Positions 37,640 through 54,534 are shown, numbered from the stretch's first letter. The stretch is 64,000 bases of DNA from Erinaceus europaeus (GCF_950295315.1 NC_080172.1:76279118-76343117), one strand, 5' to 3'. Notes: generated from the letters alone by a model not told the origin. Translations and numbers: made by a program.

Positions 37640-37905
37640 AAATCACATGATTGTTACTAGAACAACGGAAATGACTTATTGGACCTGGAAGAAAAAGGGG
37701 GCAATTATGTACAAATGTAGACAGGTAGTTGTACAGATGACAGTTAAACCATGTCTGCAACCTTGGGAGAATCACGATGGTTTGCAATGGAGGGACTTGG
37801 TATTCAGAACTCTGGTGTTGGGAACAGTGTGGAATTATATCCCTCTTGACATGCAATTTTGCAAATCAATATAGAATTTCTAATAAAAATTAAAAAAATA
37901 AAGGG
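37640..37905 (+). mobile_element. Old L1 3'-end-like repeat
   Basis: aaccatgtctgcaaccttgg, gaactctggtgttgggaaca, gtggaattatatccctcttg and tctaataaaaattaaaaaaa are shared with 55975-56160 and 60290-60390. Confidence 0.7.
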
Positions 37906-39290
37906 GAAAAAAGAAATTAACTTAAACTGCTTTGTGAGAATCACATATGAGATTCACATCCTTATTCATCAATATTTTAGAGCAGGTTAGGGAGTTAGGT
38001 AGAGGATGGTAGCTTGACTTTCTCAGATTCTATTGATAGCACCTTTTCTCATCTCTAGACTGATCACTTCTTAGTAGATAACAGTCAACTGCATAAGTAG
38101 TGTATGGAGGGAAGTTCCACAGCTGTGTCCCCATGGGAGGCCCCTGGCACTAAGGATATGTGCTATTGCCATTGCATCTTCTCAGAGGCCTCCCTGTAGC
38201 CTGCAGGACACAACATGGGGTTTCTTCAGAAGGAGGGATTCCTTACTTGTATGTTTACAAAACCACTGGAAAAAAAAAAAGTTCAACCCAGTCCTGATTC
38301 ACAGAGATTCCTGAATGATAGCTTTCTGGCCAATCCACACACCCTGGAAGCTATTTGTTTCTTTAAGTGTCACCCGTCTACCCAGTGTGCCAAAATAGCC
38401 TTGCTCTGCCTACAGGCTGAGTCAGAAAATTTCTTGCTATGAGCCCATTGTGACCATTTTAGACAATTGGATACTATAAATGGCAGCAATTAACTTTTTA
38501 CTTAACACAAGAAATAAAAGGCAGATGCCCTGCCTCCAAAGCCAAGTAGGTTTGAATCATGAGAACAACTCCGACTTTAGATTTTCTTTTCTAGTGAAAG
38601 GCTGGTGGCAGAGTCCTTTCTGGATTTCATTGCACAAAAATTACAGATTGGAATGTACTGCTGGACAAGAAAAAGTGAACCTTATAGGATCAGGAACATA
38701 TTTAACCTGGAAATGGTTCATTGGAAAACAAATAGTGTTGCTAGTTTGGGAATCATCAACAAAAATCTCTCAAGTGACCAAAAGTCAATTATTGAAATCA
38801 AGAAGCTCTTACTCTGGACTGGTTATAAGACCCCTTTCTGTACACTCTGGTGTAGCACAACATGGCAAAGACACTGAGAAAACTACCCCAATCAAGTCTC
38901 TTTGAAGAGAATCAAAACCTTTTAATTCATGGAAATATCTTTCTGGGTTAAACTGCTAAGAAAGAAATTTCCTTTCTTTTTTAATCTTCTCAAGCACTAA
39001 GAAGAAAAAACAGAGCAAGTGTCCCTGGCTATTCTCCTCTTGTAAGTACACAGAGACCCATGAGGTTAACTAGTTTTATTTTCTTTACAGAAACAAGCAG
39101 GTTTGGTGAGAAGCTACTGTTAGGTGGTTCAGGGTAAAGACTTTGCCCACTTTTGCCCCTGTACCTTCCTTATTATTATTATCATTTTTTGAGCCAAATG
39201 ACAAAGTACATCCCCTCAAAGGGAGGTCAGTTCCCTCAAACCACTACAGATCTTTTGGAGGAATGGATCATATGCTTGGTGTGAGCTCAC
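37906..39290 (-). other. Intron 15 stretch without a recognised gene
   Basis: Contains a 141-codon ORF on the plus strand (38480-38905) that I do not recognise and judge to be chance. No repeat family was recognised. Confidence 0.4.
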
Positions 39291-39512
39291 CACAACCATC
39301 TTCAGGTCGGCTGTCATTCGGTCTTGCCAGGCAAAGCAGAGAATGTGCGGTAAGTAGAGAGTCAAGTAAATGACACCACTGCAGGCTGCTGCCAGGCTGG
39401 CCCTGGAGAAGAAGGTGCTGAGCAGGAAGCATTGCATGGTGGTCGCAGTAGAGAAAGCCAACAGGAAGAAGAAGAGGATGAAGGGATTGCTGTAATGAAG
39501 GATTCTTCCATG
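39291..39512 (-). CDS. ABCA4: ABCA4 exon 15 (TM4-TM5)
   Basis: This 222-base exon encodes [11 protein letters not shown], then two hydrophobic segments (about [20 protein letters not shown] and [20 protein letters not shown]), then [14 protein letters not shown]. It is equivalent to human codons about 721-794. The last four residues, KMVV, differ from human KKAV. The acceptor is TTGGTTTCAG and the donor GTGAGC. The exon is a whole number of codons. Confidence 0.97.
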
Positions 39513-40225
39513 CTGAAACCAAGGAGGCCACTTGAGTCAGTAATTGCTACTCACATCCAAGGACCCTGTCCCTCCTAGCAGGTGGCCTCTCCACAGAACT
39601 TGAGGGATCTCAGAAGCTCTCTACCCCAGAGGAGCTCTACTACCAGTCTGCTGTTGGTGCCTAAATCGCCCCATTTAAGTTGCAATAGGTTGACTTCCTT
39701 TACTCTAATGAATGTCATTTCCCCTGGGCAGATAACATATTAGGCTGCCTATTAATACAAATAATTATGAGTAATGTGAGCAAATTCTTGGTTGGCAGAA
39801 AAGAGGTACTTTGGGAAAATATTCCTAGAGCAGAGGAGGAAGACCTGGATTATGGGGGAGGGTCTTGTAATATATCATTAGCTCTAGGTATGCTGAGTAG
39901 AGGAGGACAAAATAGGGAGTTTTAGTATTATGTCTGGGACCTGGGCCATAGCTTCAGTGATTTGTACTTGTAGTCTGAGATTTACCACTCACATAGGTAA
40001 AATATCAGTATCATTTGGATGTGCATTAATTCTCCCCATTCATTAACCCATGGGTAATAGTACTCATCATTTTAGTTAAGGATCTAGTCACTTAATTATG
40101 TAGAAATAGCACCAAACTGGCCATTAAAAAATAACTGAGTTGCTTCCCAATCACAACGTAGAATAAATTGAGAAGTTCAAGTTAGTCTTTCTGGGCTCTC
40201 CTTTGTTATATTTTTTCAAAATCCC
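39513..40225. other. Intron 14, first part
   Basis: About 0.7 kb with nothing recognised. Confidence 0.45.
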
Positions 40226-40227
40226 AT

Positions 40228-40400
40228 ATATATATGGAGAGAGAGAGAGAGTGCAAGGGTGAAAGGATGGGGAGGGGAGAGAGGACCAGAGCATTTCTCA
40301 TCTCTGGTATATTGTGGCATCAGGGAATGAACTTGCAATTTTGGGAGCCCCAAACATGCAAGATGAGGCCCTAACAAGTTGAACAGTCTCCTGACCCTAG
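40228..40400 (-). mobile_element. Type III SINE, diverged
   Basis: Plus strand gagagagagagagtgcaagg, agaggaccagagcatttctc, caacaagttgaac-like head region and ctcctgaccctag end. Confidence 0.7.
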
Positions 40401-40757
40401 ACTCTTTAACTTTCTGCATATAACTCCAAATGCATACACAGCATACTATTCTTTACTCAGGAACATTTTAGATCTAGGCAGATTCATCTCTTGAATCTTG
40501 AATGGGTTCTGATTAATTGGCAGTGGTGCCCTGAAACTCTGGGTTCCTCTTAGGAAAGAGAGAAAGATAGCAACATTTATCATAGAGTTAAGAGAACTGA
40601 ATGGAAAAAGTGAGTTGCTTTTCTACTACTGATACCATTTTTATCTTCACTTTTATTTTCATTTCCACTGGATGTTAACAAAACAAATATGAACTAAAAC
40701 AGAACAAGTTTAAAAGGAGGGGATAAGAGCACCCTACTCAATTAGAAATGAGCACTG

Positions 40758-41145
40758 AATCCCGGTTCGAGCCCCTAGCTCCCCACCTACAGGGTGGTCA
40801 CTTCACAAGTGGTGAAGCAGGTCTGCAGGTGTCTATCTTTCTCTCCCCCTCTCTGTCTTCTCCTCCTTTCTTCATTTCTTTCTGTCCTATCCCGCAACGA
40901 CAATAACAGGAACAACAACAACAACAACAGCAACAACAACAATGGAAAAAAAAGGCACAGTGGATTTGTAGTGCAGACACTGAGCCCCATAGATAACCCT
41001 GGAGGCAAAGAGAAAGAAGGAGAGAGAGAGACAGAGAGGGGGGGGGAAAGAAGAAGAAGAAGAAGAAGAGAGAAAGAGAAGAGAAGAGAGAGAGACAGAG
41101 AAAAGAGAGAGAAAAGGAGGAAGAAGGAAAGAAAGAAAGAAATGA
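40758..41145 (+). mobile_element. 5'-truncated type I SINE with extra unit and purine tail
   Basis: Starts tcccggttcgagcccctagc (box B), type I body, (AAC)n at 40914-40941, module gtggatttgtagtgcagaca...aaccctggaggca, then a GA/GAA-rich tail 41009-41145. An imperfect TSD is possible (agaaatgagcactga at 40743 and agaaatgaacattga at 41139). Confidence 0.8.
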
Positions 41146-41309
41146 ACATTGAGGAAATCTTTCTAGAAGTCAATAGCTTAGTTCATAGAGTTCAAGTCCT
41201 ATATACCTGAGGTTCTGGCTGGATTCCTGGTGTCTCATGTACTAGAAGGGCGCCTTGGATTCCCTTTCTTTCTCACAGAAAATTCTATCTCATATAAAAT
41301 AAATGTTTG

Positions 41310-41520
41310 GTGTCAAGATTAGGGCTGTGAAGATATCTTACCAGGGAGGGTGCGTGCCCTGCCATCCATGCAGCTCAGGTTCAAGGACCAGCACAGTATG
41401 GGAGTATGGGAGTGCCTCAGCTCAGTGCTATGGTCTTCCTTCATTTTACTTTATGGCCCTTTCTCTCTATTTGAATGAACAAAGCAGCACAGAGCAGTGA
41501 AATTGCACATGTTCAAGGCC
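41310..41520 (+). mobile_element. Old tRNA-derived SINE
   Basis: gggctgtgaagatatcttac head and agctcaggttcaaggaccag box-B region, strongly diverged. Confidence 0.5.
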
Positions 41521-41529
41521 CCAGTGTTT

Positions 41530-42515
41530 GTTAAAAAAGGGGGGGGGGGGTTTGAAACTAGGAACTTAAGAGCTCCTTATTCTATGTCAAAAATATCTCC
41601 ATGACACCCTAGGAAGATTCATTCCTTTCCCTTAATCAAATGCAATTCAGTAAAAGCCAAGTCCAAGACTGAACATGTAGCTTTAGGCTGCAAAAGCTTA
41701 AAGCTAGTTATTGATATTCTCAGAAGAATGAAATAAATTTTTTACTCCAATTCAAAGCAAAATACATTTCTGGGACTCTATAATTTTTTTTTTTCTGAAT
41801 TAGAGATGAAAGTTACTTGGCTGACTCAATTTTAGTGGCCTTGAGTTTTTCTTATGAACACTTTTCTTGTTTCTAATAGCTTGAATAACAATGCACCCTC
41901 ATCACTGTACTAGCTTCTAGCTTCTTTCCCGCATAGTTGAAGTGGGAAGGAAGGACAAGGGAAATATGGGAGAGTTATTCAAAGAGCAACCCTATTTTGG
42001 TGTGGAAAACTGTTTCCGCCATCACTGGAACAATGTTCTGGTTCCCAGAAGAAGAAAATCCTTTGTGCAAGCAACCCTTGGTGAATAATCTTAGCCTCAT
42101 TGTCCTAAGAGCTTTGAAGTCCTAATGCCCATTCTTAGGAAGGTAGATCTCAGTGTCACTTATCAGCAATGAGTTGAGCAATGTATCATGGCCATTGTCA
42201 GATATTGCACATGTTTATATACTTAGAAAAAGCTACATGGTTAAGCATTCTGACTCCTAATAGTAAGGACACAAAATATCTTGATAATGGATATTAATTA
42301 GCACAGACTGAAAGATGGCAATGAACGAGGAACTCCTAGGGGAAGACAGGAGTTCAATTTCTCCTCTCATGTCTGTAGTTCTCTTCAGATTTAATGCCAC
42401 ATCAGGGTAGAGGCTTATACATAACAACCTCCCATTGGTTTTTATGACAGTCTAGCACAAAGTTTGACTAAGGTCACAGCTTACTACATTTAACTGCTAC
42501 ATTAAAAACAAAGCT
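41530..42515. other. Intron 14 stretch without a recognised gene
   Basis: A G-run of about 12 at 41540; otherwise nothing recognised. Confidence 0.4.
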
Positions 42516-43245
42516 CTTCTGACATATGTACCACTATGTTCATAGCTGCATTACTTACAATAGCCAAAGAGTGGAAGTAGCCTAGATGACTGGCTAAAGA
42601 AGTTATGGAATATATATTCCATGGAATACTACTCTGCAGTCAAAAAGATGATACTGGGTTCTTTGGGACATAATGGAGTAGAAATGGAGGTGATTATGCT
42701 TAGTGAAATAAGTAAAGAGAAGAAAGACAACTATCCAATGGTTTCACTCACATGTGGAATCTAAAGATACGATTTACTTGAACTTGCCCAAACCAGAAAA
42801 AATCCAAACAAAACAAATGCAAGAAAGTATTGTAAGACTTATAAGAGCTAATTAAGTTTATTAAGCACAGGTAGCGCAAAGTGCAAGGACCAGTGTAAGG
42901 ATCCCGGTTCAAGCCCCCGGCTCCCCACCTGCAGGGGAGTTGTTTCATAGGTGGTGAAGCAGGTCTGCAGGTGTCTTTCTTTCTCCCCCCCCCCGTCTTC
43001 CCCTTCTCTCTCCATTTCTCTCTGTCCTATCCAACAATGACTACATCAATAATAACAACAATAATAACTATAACAATATAACAGGGCAACAAAAGGGAAT
43101 AAATAAATATTAAAAAAAAAAAGAAAAGAGCTATGGTAGTTATCTTTGGGAAGTAGGAGGGTGGGGATACAGAATTCTGGTGGTGGGTGTAGTGTGGATC
43201 TTACAATCTTGTAACAATCTATTAATAACAAATAAAAATTAAAAA
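42516..43245 (+). mobile_element. Old L1 3' end, split by a SINE
   Basis: 42516-42780 is a decayed ORF2 C-terminus (actgca ttacttacaatagcc region, tatattccatggaatactac, gcttagtgaaataagtaaag). 43130-43245 is its 3' UTR (ggggatacagaattctggtg). It links the gattctggtggtggg 3' block to L1. Confidence 0.8.
42851..43127 (+). mobile_element. Type I SINE inside the old L1
   Basis: gcgcaaagtgcaaggaccag, cccggttcaagcccccggct, type I body and CAATAATAACAACAATAATA 3' part with A-rich tail; short flanking repeat aagagcta at about 42843 and 43126. Confidence 0.88.
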
Positions 43246-43747
43246 TAAAACCCTTCAGACTTACATTTTATTGCAAAGAGAAGGGACAAGATTTGGCTTA
43301 CCTAGACTAGACATATACTGAGAAGACAGATATAGTCTTAGCTCAAATTAGCATTGTATATGGTCCAAAATGAAATGGGACACTTTTATCTAGAGTCTAT
43401 GGATCAGAACAAGTGCAGAGGCACTCAATATGACAAGGGTAAAGTAAGACTATACAGGTGCTTATAAAGTCTGAAGTCTAATGCTTATACCAGATCCCAT
43501 AAAGTATTGAAAGCTACTTATACTTATATCCTTATCATTCAGTAAGTACAGAAGACCATTCACTGTGGAGTAACCTACTGTAGGATATTATGTATTATGA
43601 AATAATGTTGTATTTCCAAGTTTAGCCATTAAGGAAGCTACAGGTTTGCAAAGGATGGACTGATGCATGCTTTCTGCAGCTCTAAAAGTTTCTTGTTACT
43701 GAGAAAAGACAATACTCCAAATTCCACCTTCTAGATAAGAGAGGTCT

Positions 43748-44027
43748 TGGGGAGTCGGGCAGTAGCGCAGTGGGTTAAAAGCACATGGTGCAAAACGCAA
43801 GGATCGGCTCAAGGATCCTGGTTTGAGCCCCGGGCTCCCCACCTGCAGGGGAGTCGCTTCACAGGTGGTGAAGCAGGTCTGCAGGTGTCTCTCTTTCTCT
43901 CCCCCTCTGTCTTCCCCTTCTCTCTCCATTTCTCTCTGTCCTATCCAACAACAATGACAATAATAACTACAACAATAAAACAACAAGGGCAACAAAAGGG
44001 AATAAATAAGTAAATATATATAAGTAA
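43748..44027 (+). mobile_element. Type I SINE with 11-base TSD
   Basis: tggggagtcgggcagtagcg head, ctggtttgagccccgggctc box-B region, full type I body and AATAAATAAGTAAATATA tail. It is flanked by aagagaggtct at 43737-43747 and 44028-44038. Confidence 0.93.
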
Positions 44028-44410
44028 AAGAGAGGTCTGAGAGGTTTTGCAAACATCAGTGTAGTCATGGCAGTAATTAATGAACAGTTCAGGTCTCCTT
44101 CCCTAATACACTAGAATGACGTTCTACAGTCCCACATAAGTTGATGGTTGAGACAATAACCCCAGAGCAACACTCCTTGAATTCGTTTCTTCTGTATATG
44201 GAAAGTAAACCCTTTTGCTGGTCCATGAAATTGAGCTGGATAATCTTTATGTATCCCTTAGAAAGAAAAAGGAAGGGGGGGGGGATGCGATAGTATTATG
44301 GCTCTTTGAGGGTGATTTTATCTCCCTTAGTGCCTTCTACTTTGGCTGAAATGGACTTTCAACTACATGTTATACTATCCTTAGTGGTCAGTTGAATAAT
44401 CCAGTATTTA

Positions 44411-46671
<2,261 letters not shown>

Positions 46672-46911
46672 TCATAGGCACTTCACAAACTTGGAGTTAC
46701 CTGTCTTCACACCTTACCCCCATTTTTTTTCCAAACTACGAGATTCTATTTTCTACTTCATTAGTTGTAAATATTAGACACAATGTGACTTGTAACTGTG
46801 TTCCATCAAAGACTCTATTTTGAGCTTTACAAAAATATCTCTTTTCCTCCTATGTAAATAAATGTTATTGATTTATAGGTTGAATTCCGTCTCAGTTCTC
46901 TACCATATTTA

Positions 46912-46991
46912 TTTATTTATTTAAAATATTTTTTTAATATTTATTTTTATTTATTTATTCCCTTTTGTTGCCCTTGTTGTTTTATTGTTAT
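46912..46991 (-). mobile_element. Extreme 5'-truncated type I SINE (tail only)
   Basis: Only the A-rich tail and tgttgcccttgttgttttat remain. It is flanked by agttctctaccatattta (46894-46911) and agttctctatcatattta (46992-47009), one mismatch in 18. Confidence 0.85.
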
Positions 46992-47328
46992 AGTTCTCTA
47001 TCATATTTAAATATAACTTCTCGGTCACATTGGAAACCCCCATTTACAGAATCTCTATGTGGAGATGATCCTAATACTTAGAGGTTTTCATTTCTAAAAT
47101 GTATAAGGCCATACAGGGACAACTAAAGGGCTGAAGACAGAATAGGTGAGCTATCCTGGTTCTACCAACTAACAGGGTCAACTGGTCAAATCAGTTCTCC
47201 TATGCCTACTTCTTTCTGTATCTTTTCAAGTAACCCTCCATCCCTCAGGAGATGGGTGAAGTTCCTTCTTCTTGCTTCACACATCCCTGAAGGATGCCTG
47301 GGACTTTGGGAGGTTGCCTGAAACATCA

Positions 47329-49640
<2,312 letters not shown>

Positions 49641-49654
49641 ACTGAGGAACTAAT

Positions 49655-49660
49655 TTATAT

Positions 49661-49695
<35 letters not shown>

Positions 49696-50035
49696 TTGCC
49701 TCCAGGGTTATTGCTGGGGCTTGGTGCCTGCACTGTGAATCCACTGCTCCTGGAGGGTATTTTTTCTCTTTTGTTGCCCTGGTTGTTTATCATTATTGTT
49801 GTTATTATTATTGTTACTGCTGTCGTTGTTGGCTAGAACAGAAATTGATAGAAGAGGGGAAGACAGGGGGGAGAGAAAGATAGTCACCTGCTGACCTGCT
49901 TCACTGTTTATGAAGCGACCCCCCCTGCAGATGGGGAGCTGGGGGCTAGAACAGGGATCCTTATGCCTGTCCTTGCACTTGGCGCCATTTGCGTTAATCT
50001 GCTTTGCTATTGACCAGCGCTCCCCCCCACCCCCG
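49655..50035 (-). mobile_element. Type I SINE with (ATTT)n tail and extra unit
   Basis: (ATTT)n at 49655-49697, gcctccagggttattgctgg module, cattattgttgttattatta region, type I body, gggggctagaacagggatcc, ending in C-rich sequence. Confidence 0.87.
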
Positions 50036-50388
50036 CAGGGACTAAATTTGAACAAGTCATTCTAAATCCACTCTCTTTGGGACTTCTGAAGCAAACTATT
50101 CCAATTTAAGTTCTGGATGACAGGAGAGGGTCACAAGTAATATTCTCAGTCTCATATAAGAAGAAAGCCAAGGACACTTCCAATTTATATGGGAAGGAGG
50201 AACATGGCTACATGAGAAAAACCTATAGGACTTAGTCCTAACTATATTACAACTTAGTTATTTCAAAAGGGAGAGAGATTGTTGTCTCAGAAATACTTTG
50301 TAGCTATAGACCATAGTGTTAAGGTAAATGGGAAAAAAAAATTCATCAATTATTCTTTTGCAAACAGGCTGGCCCAACCTAAGACTTT

Positions 50389-50700
50389 TTTTTTTTAATA
50401 TTTATTTTATTTATTGGGGTTTTTTTTGCCCCTTTTTTGTTTTTTTGGTTTTTTTGTTGCCCTTGTTGTTTTATTGTTGTAGTTATTATTGCTGTCGTTG
50501 TTGTTGGATAGGACAGAGAGAAATGGAGAGAGGAGGGGAAGACAGAGAGGGGGAGAAAAAGATAGACACCTGCAGACCTGCTTCACCGCTTGTGAAGCGA
50601 CTCCCCTGCAGGTGGGGAGCCAGGGCTCGAACCAGGATCCTTACGCCAGTCCTTGTGCTTTGTACCACCTGCGCTTAACCCGCTGTGCTACAGCCAGACT
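50389..50700 (-). mobile_element. Type I SINE with perfect 16-base TSD
   Basis: Near full-length minus copy (ttgcccttgttgttttattg, gttggataggacagagagaa, ccagggctcgaaccaggatc). It is flanked by cccaacctaagacttt at 50373-50388 and 50701-50716. Confidence 0.95.
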
Positions 50701-50925
50701 CCCAACCTAAGACTTTAAATGAGATAAAGGACTTAAGTAACTTAGGACACTGAAGGTCTTAATGTTTATTTTATCTGAACATAAATCACATAGGACTTGC
50801 TATTTTCTGATTTATCACTTGCTTTCCAAATATATATGTTGTTTTTTTTGGGGGGGGAGGAGTGGTGGGGAGAATCTAGGATGATCTTGACATTCTACAA
50901 AGATGAATAAAAAAAAGCTCATTTT

Positions 50926-51135
50926 GAGCGCCAGACAGTGGCACACCTGGTTAAACGTTCACATTACAGTGCACAAGGACCCAGGTTCCAAGCCCCTGGT
51001 CCCCACTTGCAGAGGAGAAAGCTTCATGAGTGGTGAAACAGGGCTGCAAGTGTTTCTCTTCCTCTCTATCTTCCCCTTCTCTGTCAATTTCTCTCTATCT
51101 CTATCGAGTAATAAATTAGTAAAAATATTTTTAAG
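50926..51135 (+). mobile_element. Type II SINE
   Basis: gcgccagacagtggcacacc head, ccaggttccaagcccctggt box-B region, CT body, ataaattagtaaaaatattt tail. Confidence 0.87.
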
Positions 51136-51317
51136 AATCTCCTTTTGGAGGATCATTTTGGTGAGTTTAGAACTGTATATATACAATTTTAGTATTAACA
51201 GTTAGCACAAATCTGAACTTAAATATGTAAAATGAAAAAGTATTTTTGAGAAAAGGAAATTCTTCTTTGTAGTTTCTCTCAGTTATGGTCCACTGTGACA
51301 TATGCACACACATACAC

Positions 51318-51320
<3 letters not shown>

Positions 51321-51362
<42 letters not shown>
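51321..51362. repeat. (CA)n microsatellite
   Basis: About 21 CA units, with a further imperfect (CA) run on each side. Confidence 0.98.
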
Positions 51363-51367
<5 letters not shown>

Positions 51368-51645
51368 AGAGACCAGTCTACCAATTCAGTCTACCAGAAT
51401 CATGGGGTATTTGGACAGGAGTTAATTTAGACAGCTGGTCTGATATCCTTACTTTACTGTTAAAAAGAATAAAAAGGGGGGGGGGGCGCATTTGAAGTGC
51501 AGAGTCTTATTCAAGGTCAAATATAGGCCAGACCAGAATCTGAATCTGTGTAGTCAAGTATGAAGTCTGAAAGATGTTGTCTAAGAGTAAGCCACAATCA
51601 AACCACAAAGATAGAACAACTGAATTTATCAACAAGAATTTTTCT

Positions 51646-51765
51646 TGGGCTGGGGAGATAGCACAATGGTTATGCAAAAGATTTTTACACCTGGGGTTCC
51701 AAGGTCCTAGCTCTGGTACCACCATAAACCAGAGCTAAGCAGTGCTTTGGTTTAAGGGTGGGGGG
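51646..51765 (+). mobile_element. Type III SINE
   Basis: ggctggggagatagcacaat head, tgcaaaagatttttacacct, accataaaccagagctaagc; it runs into the purine tract that follows. Confidence 0.85.
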
Positions 51766-51957
51766 GGGGGTAAAGAAAGGAGTTGAAGGAGAAGGAGGAG
51801 GAGGAGGTGGTGGAGGAGGAGGGAGGAGGAGGAAGGAGGAGGAGAAAGGGCAGAAGAGGAGGTGGAGAAGGTGATGGGGGAGAAGGAGGAAGAGGTAGAG
51901 GTAGAGGAAAAGGAAGAGGAAGAGGAAGTGGAGGAGGTTGAAGAGGAGGAGAGAAGT
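51766..51957. repeat. (GGA)n-rich purine tract
   Basis: About 190 bases of almost pure purine on the plus strand (GGA/GAA units with rare T). It begins where the type III SINE body would have its CT/AG-rich tail. Confidence 0.95.
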
Positions 51958-52930
51958 CCACTTGTTTTGTTTAGCAGAATAGCGTAATCAAGAAGAACTT
52001 TCCAGCAGCGATTAAATGGTCTGCATTTGCCTTATCTATTATGGCAGCCAGTAGCCACATGTGTGTACTGAGTAGTTCAAATGTGACTAGTATATCTGGG
52101 GCACTAACTTTGTTACTTCACTTAAACAGTCACATGTGCTGCTGGTCTAGGAGGTCTTGACTTGTTCATTGTGAGCTCTGGAATAGTAGTTTGTTTGCTC
52201 ATAAAATGTTTACTGAATTGATTTGGTTTAAACATAAAAGTCCCAAATTTTAAGAGAAAGGTGACTTCACTACTGTGTGTGTTTTCAACATAATCCTGTG
52301 CATCCTGATTCCAATAAAAAACTGGGAGAAATTAGTGAAAAACTGAATTTTGCTACAAGGCTAACAAGAGTATAGCTCTCACTGAAACAAAACATCTAAT
52401 AAAAACAAATACACACTTTTAATAATGTGACTTTCTCAGCGCCAGCTAGGCTATTCTCTTTGAACTCTCCTTTCATGTTCTAAAGGGAAATCCACACTGG
52501 GATAAGCAGTTGATGTTTGCAGCAACAGTGTTCAGTGCTGGATGACGTGGGCTTCATCCTGGCTGTTTTATCAGGCAGCTGATTCACAGTCATGTTCCAT
52601 CTATGTCCCCCTAGAATGGTACCCTGATATTTTCTGGAAAAACAAAACTTAAAAGGTTCCTGAAAACTCACTTCTACCCTGAAACATCTGGTCCGATTTC
52701 AAAGTTGCATTCTTTTCTCCATCTCAGAAAGTGGTCCAGTAATGTGCTCAAGAGATAAAAGCCACCAAGAGCCAGCTCTGATCTGCTGTTTCCTAACCTT
52801 ATGGTCTCTGTTTCCTTATCAGGAAGGAAAATTCAGGCCACTCAACTCTACAGGTGTGTTTTACAGATCACAGTGTTTGAGAAGGGTCAGTCAGTGTCAC
52901 TAGGCAAGAATAAAAACTGGTGCTGAAAAC
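51958..52930. other. Intron 11 stretch without a recognised gene
   Basis: Nothing recognised. Confidence 0.4.
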
Positions 52931-52934
52931 AGTC

Positions 52935-53075
52935 TTTAAGGCTATGGTGATTATCACTGGGAGGGTGAGACACAGAACTTTGGTGGTGGTTGCTGTGTGG
53001 AACTATATTCCCTGTAATCTGATAGTCTTGCAACTGACTGTTAACCACAAATTACAGAATGGCTAGGGAAAAAAA
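52935..53075 (+). mobile_element. Old L1 3'-end fragment
   Basis: gctatggtgattatcactgg, gaactttggtggtggttgct, ctgttaaccacaaattacag; similar to 43130-43245. Confidence 0.65.
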
Positions 53076-53286
53076 AAAATCTGTGCTAGTTGACACTTTT
53101 ATTAACTGCCTCAAACTGGTCCAAAGGCTTTGCCTGTATTAACCCTTTGACTCCTCCCAATCACTTTAGGGTACCAATTGTGATGAAACTCTCAGCTCTC
53201 TATGAGAAAAAAAGTGAGCTGCCTTGGAGAGAATCCACTATAACCATGTAGGATACTACACTGCCCCACAAAGAAATGACTCCATT

Positions 53287-54295
53287 GTTGAAACATGCAG
53301 AAGAATGAAACTGAACCACTATATTTCACCAAATACAAAAGTAAATTCCAAGTGGATCGAGGACTTGGATGTTACACCAGAAACTATCAGATACTTAGAG
53401 GAAAATATTGGCAGAACTCTTTTCCGCATTAATTTTAAAGACATCTTCAATGAAACGAATCCAGCTACAAAGAAGACTAAGGCAGGCATAAACCTATGGG
53501 ACTACATCAAATTAAAAAGCTTCTGCATAGCAAAAGAAACCACTACCCACACCAAGAGACCCCTCACAGAATGGGAGAGATCTTTACCAGCCGTACAGCA
53601 GACAAGAGGCTAATAACCAAAATATATAAAGAGCTTGCCAACAAGAAAACAACAAGAAAACAAATAACACCATTCAAAAATGGGGAGAGGACAGGGACAG
53701 AATTTGCACCACAGAAGAGATACAAAAGGTTGAGAAACACATGAAAAAATGCTCCAAGTCTTTGATTATCAGAGAAATGCAAATAAAGACAACAATAAGA
53801 TACCATTTCACTCCTGTGAGAATGTCATACATCAGAAAAGGTAACAGCAGCAAATGCTGGAGAGGGTGTGGGGTCAAAGGAACCCTCCTACACTGCTGGT
53901 GGGAATGTAAATTGGTCCAGCCTCCGTGGAGAACAGTCTGGAGAACTCTCAGAAGGCTAGAAATGGACCTACCCTATGATCCTGCAATTCCTCTCCTGGG
54001 GATATATCCTAAGGAACCCAACATACCCATCCAAAAAGATCTGTGTACACATATGTTCTTGGCAGCACAATTTGTAATAGCCCAAACCTGGAAGCAATCC
54101 AGGTGTCCAAAAACAGATGAGTGGCTGAACAAGTTGTGGTATATATACACAATGGAATACTACTCAGCTATAAAAAATGATGACTTTACCGTTTTCAGCC
54201 GATCTTGGATGGACCTGGAAAAATTCATGTTAAGTGAAATAAGTCAGAAACAGAAGGATGAATATGGGATGATCTCACTCTCAGGCAGAAGTTGA
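53287..54295 (+). pseudogene. L1 ORF2 C-terminal domain, frameshifted fragment
   Basis: Frame 1 (to 53613) has KWIEDLDVTPETIRYLEENI and ends after PLTEWER. Continuing homology is in other frames: [15 protein letters not shown] (53496-53744) and [60 protein letters not shown] (53741-54295). At least two frame changes make it inactive. The C-x3-C-x7-H-x4-C ([13 protein letters not shown]) knuckle is visible. Confidence 0.92.
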
Positions 54296-54534
54296 AAAAC
54301 AAGACCAGAAGAGAAAACACAAGTAGAACCTGAACTGGAATTGGTGTATTACACCAAAGTAAAAGACCCTGGGGTGGGTCAGGGGGAGAGTATAGGTCCA
54401 AAAAGGATGACAGAGGAACTAGTGCGGGTTGTATTATTATATGGAAAACTGAGAAATGTTATGCATGTACAAACTATTGTATTTACTGTCGAATGTAAAA
54501 CATTAATTCCCCAATAAAGAAATTAAAAAAAAAA
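53287..54534 (+). mobile_element. 5'-truncated L1 with ORF2 C-terminus and 3' UTR
   Basis: About 1.25 kb. It begins in the ORF2 C-terminal region and ends with the 3' UTR (gtattacaccaaagtaaaag, attaattccccaataaagaa) and poly(A). It is flanked by perfect 17-base repeats aaagaaatgactccatt at 53270-53286 and 54535-54551. Being 5' truncated, it lacks ORF1, the endonuclease and the RT core. Confidence 0.95.

Noticed and set aside
38480..38905. 141-codon plus-strand ORF in intron 15
   Set aside because: No recognisable domain, no splice or promoter context, composition like surrounding intron; judged chance.
40787..41210. Overlapping 128- and 138-codon ORFs on both strands
   Set aside because: Both are translations of a SINE and its purine tail.
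51752..51961. Proline/serine-rich minus-strand ORF
   Set aside because: Translation of the GGA-rich purine tract, not a gene.
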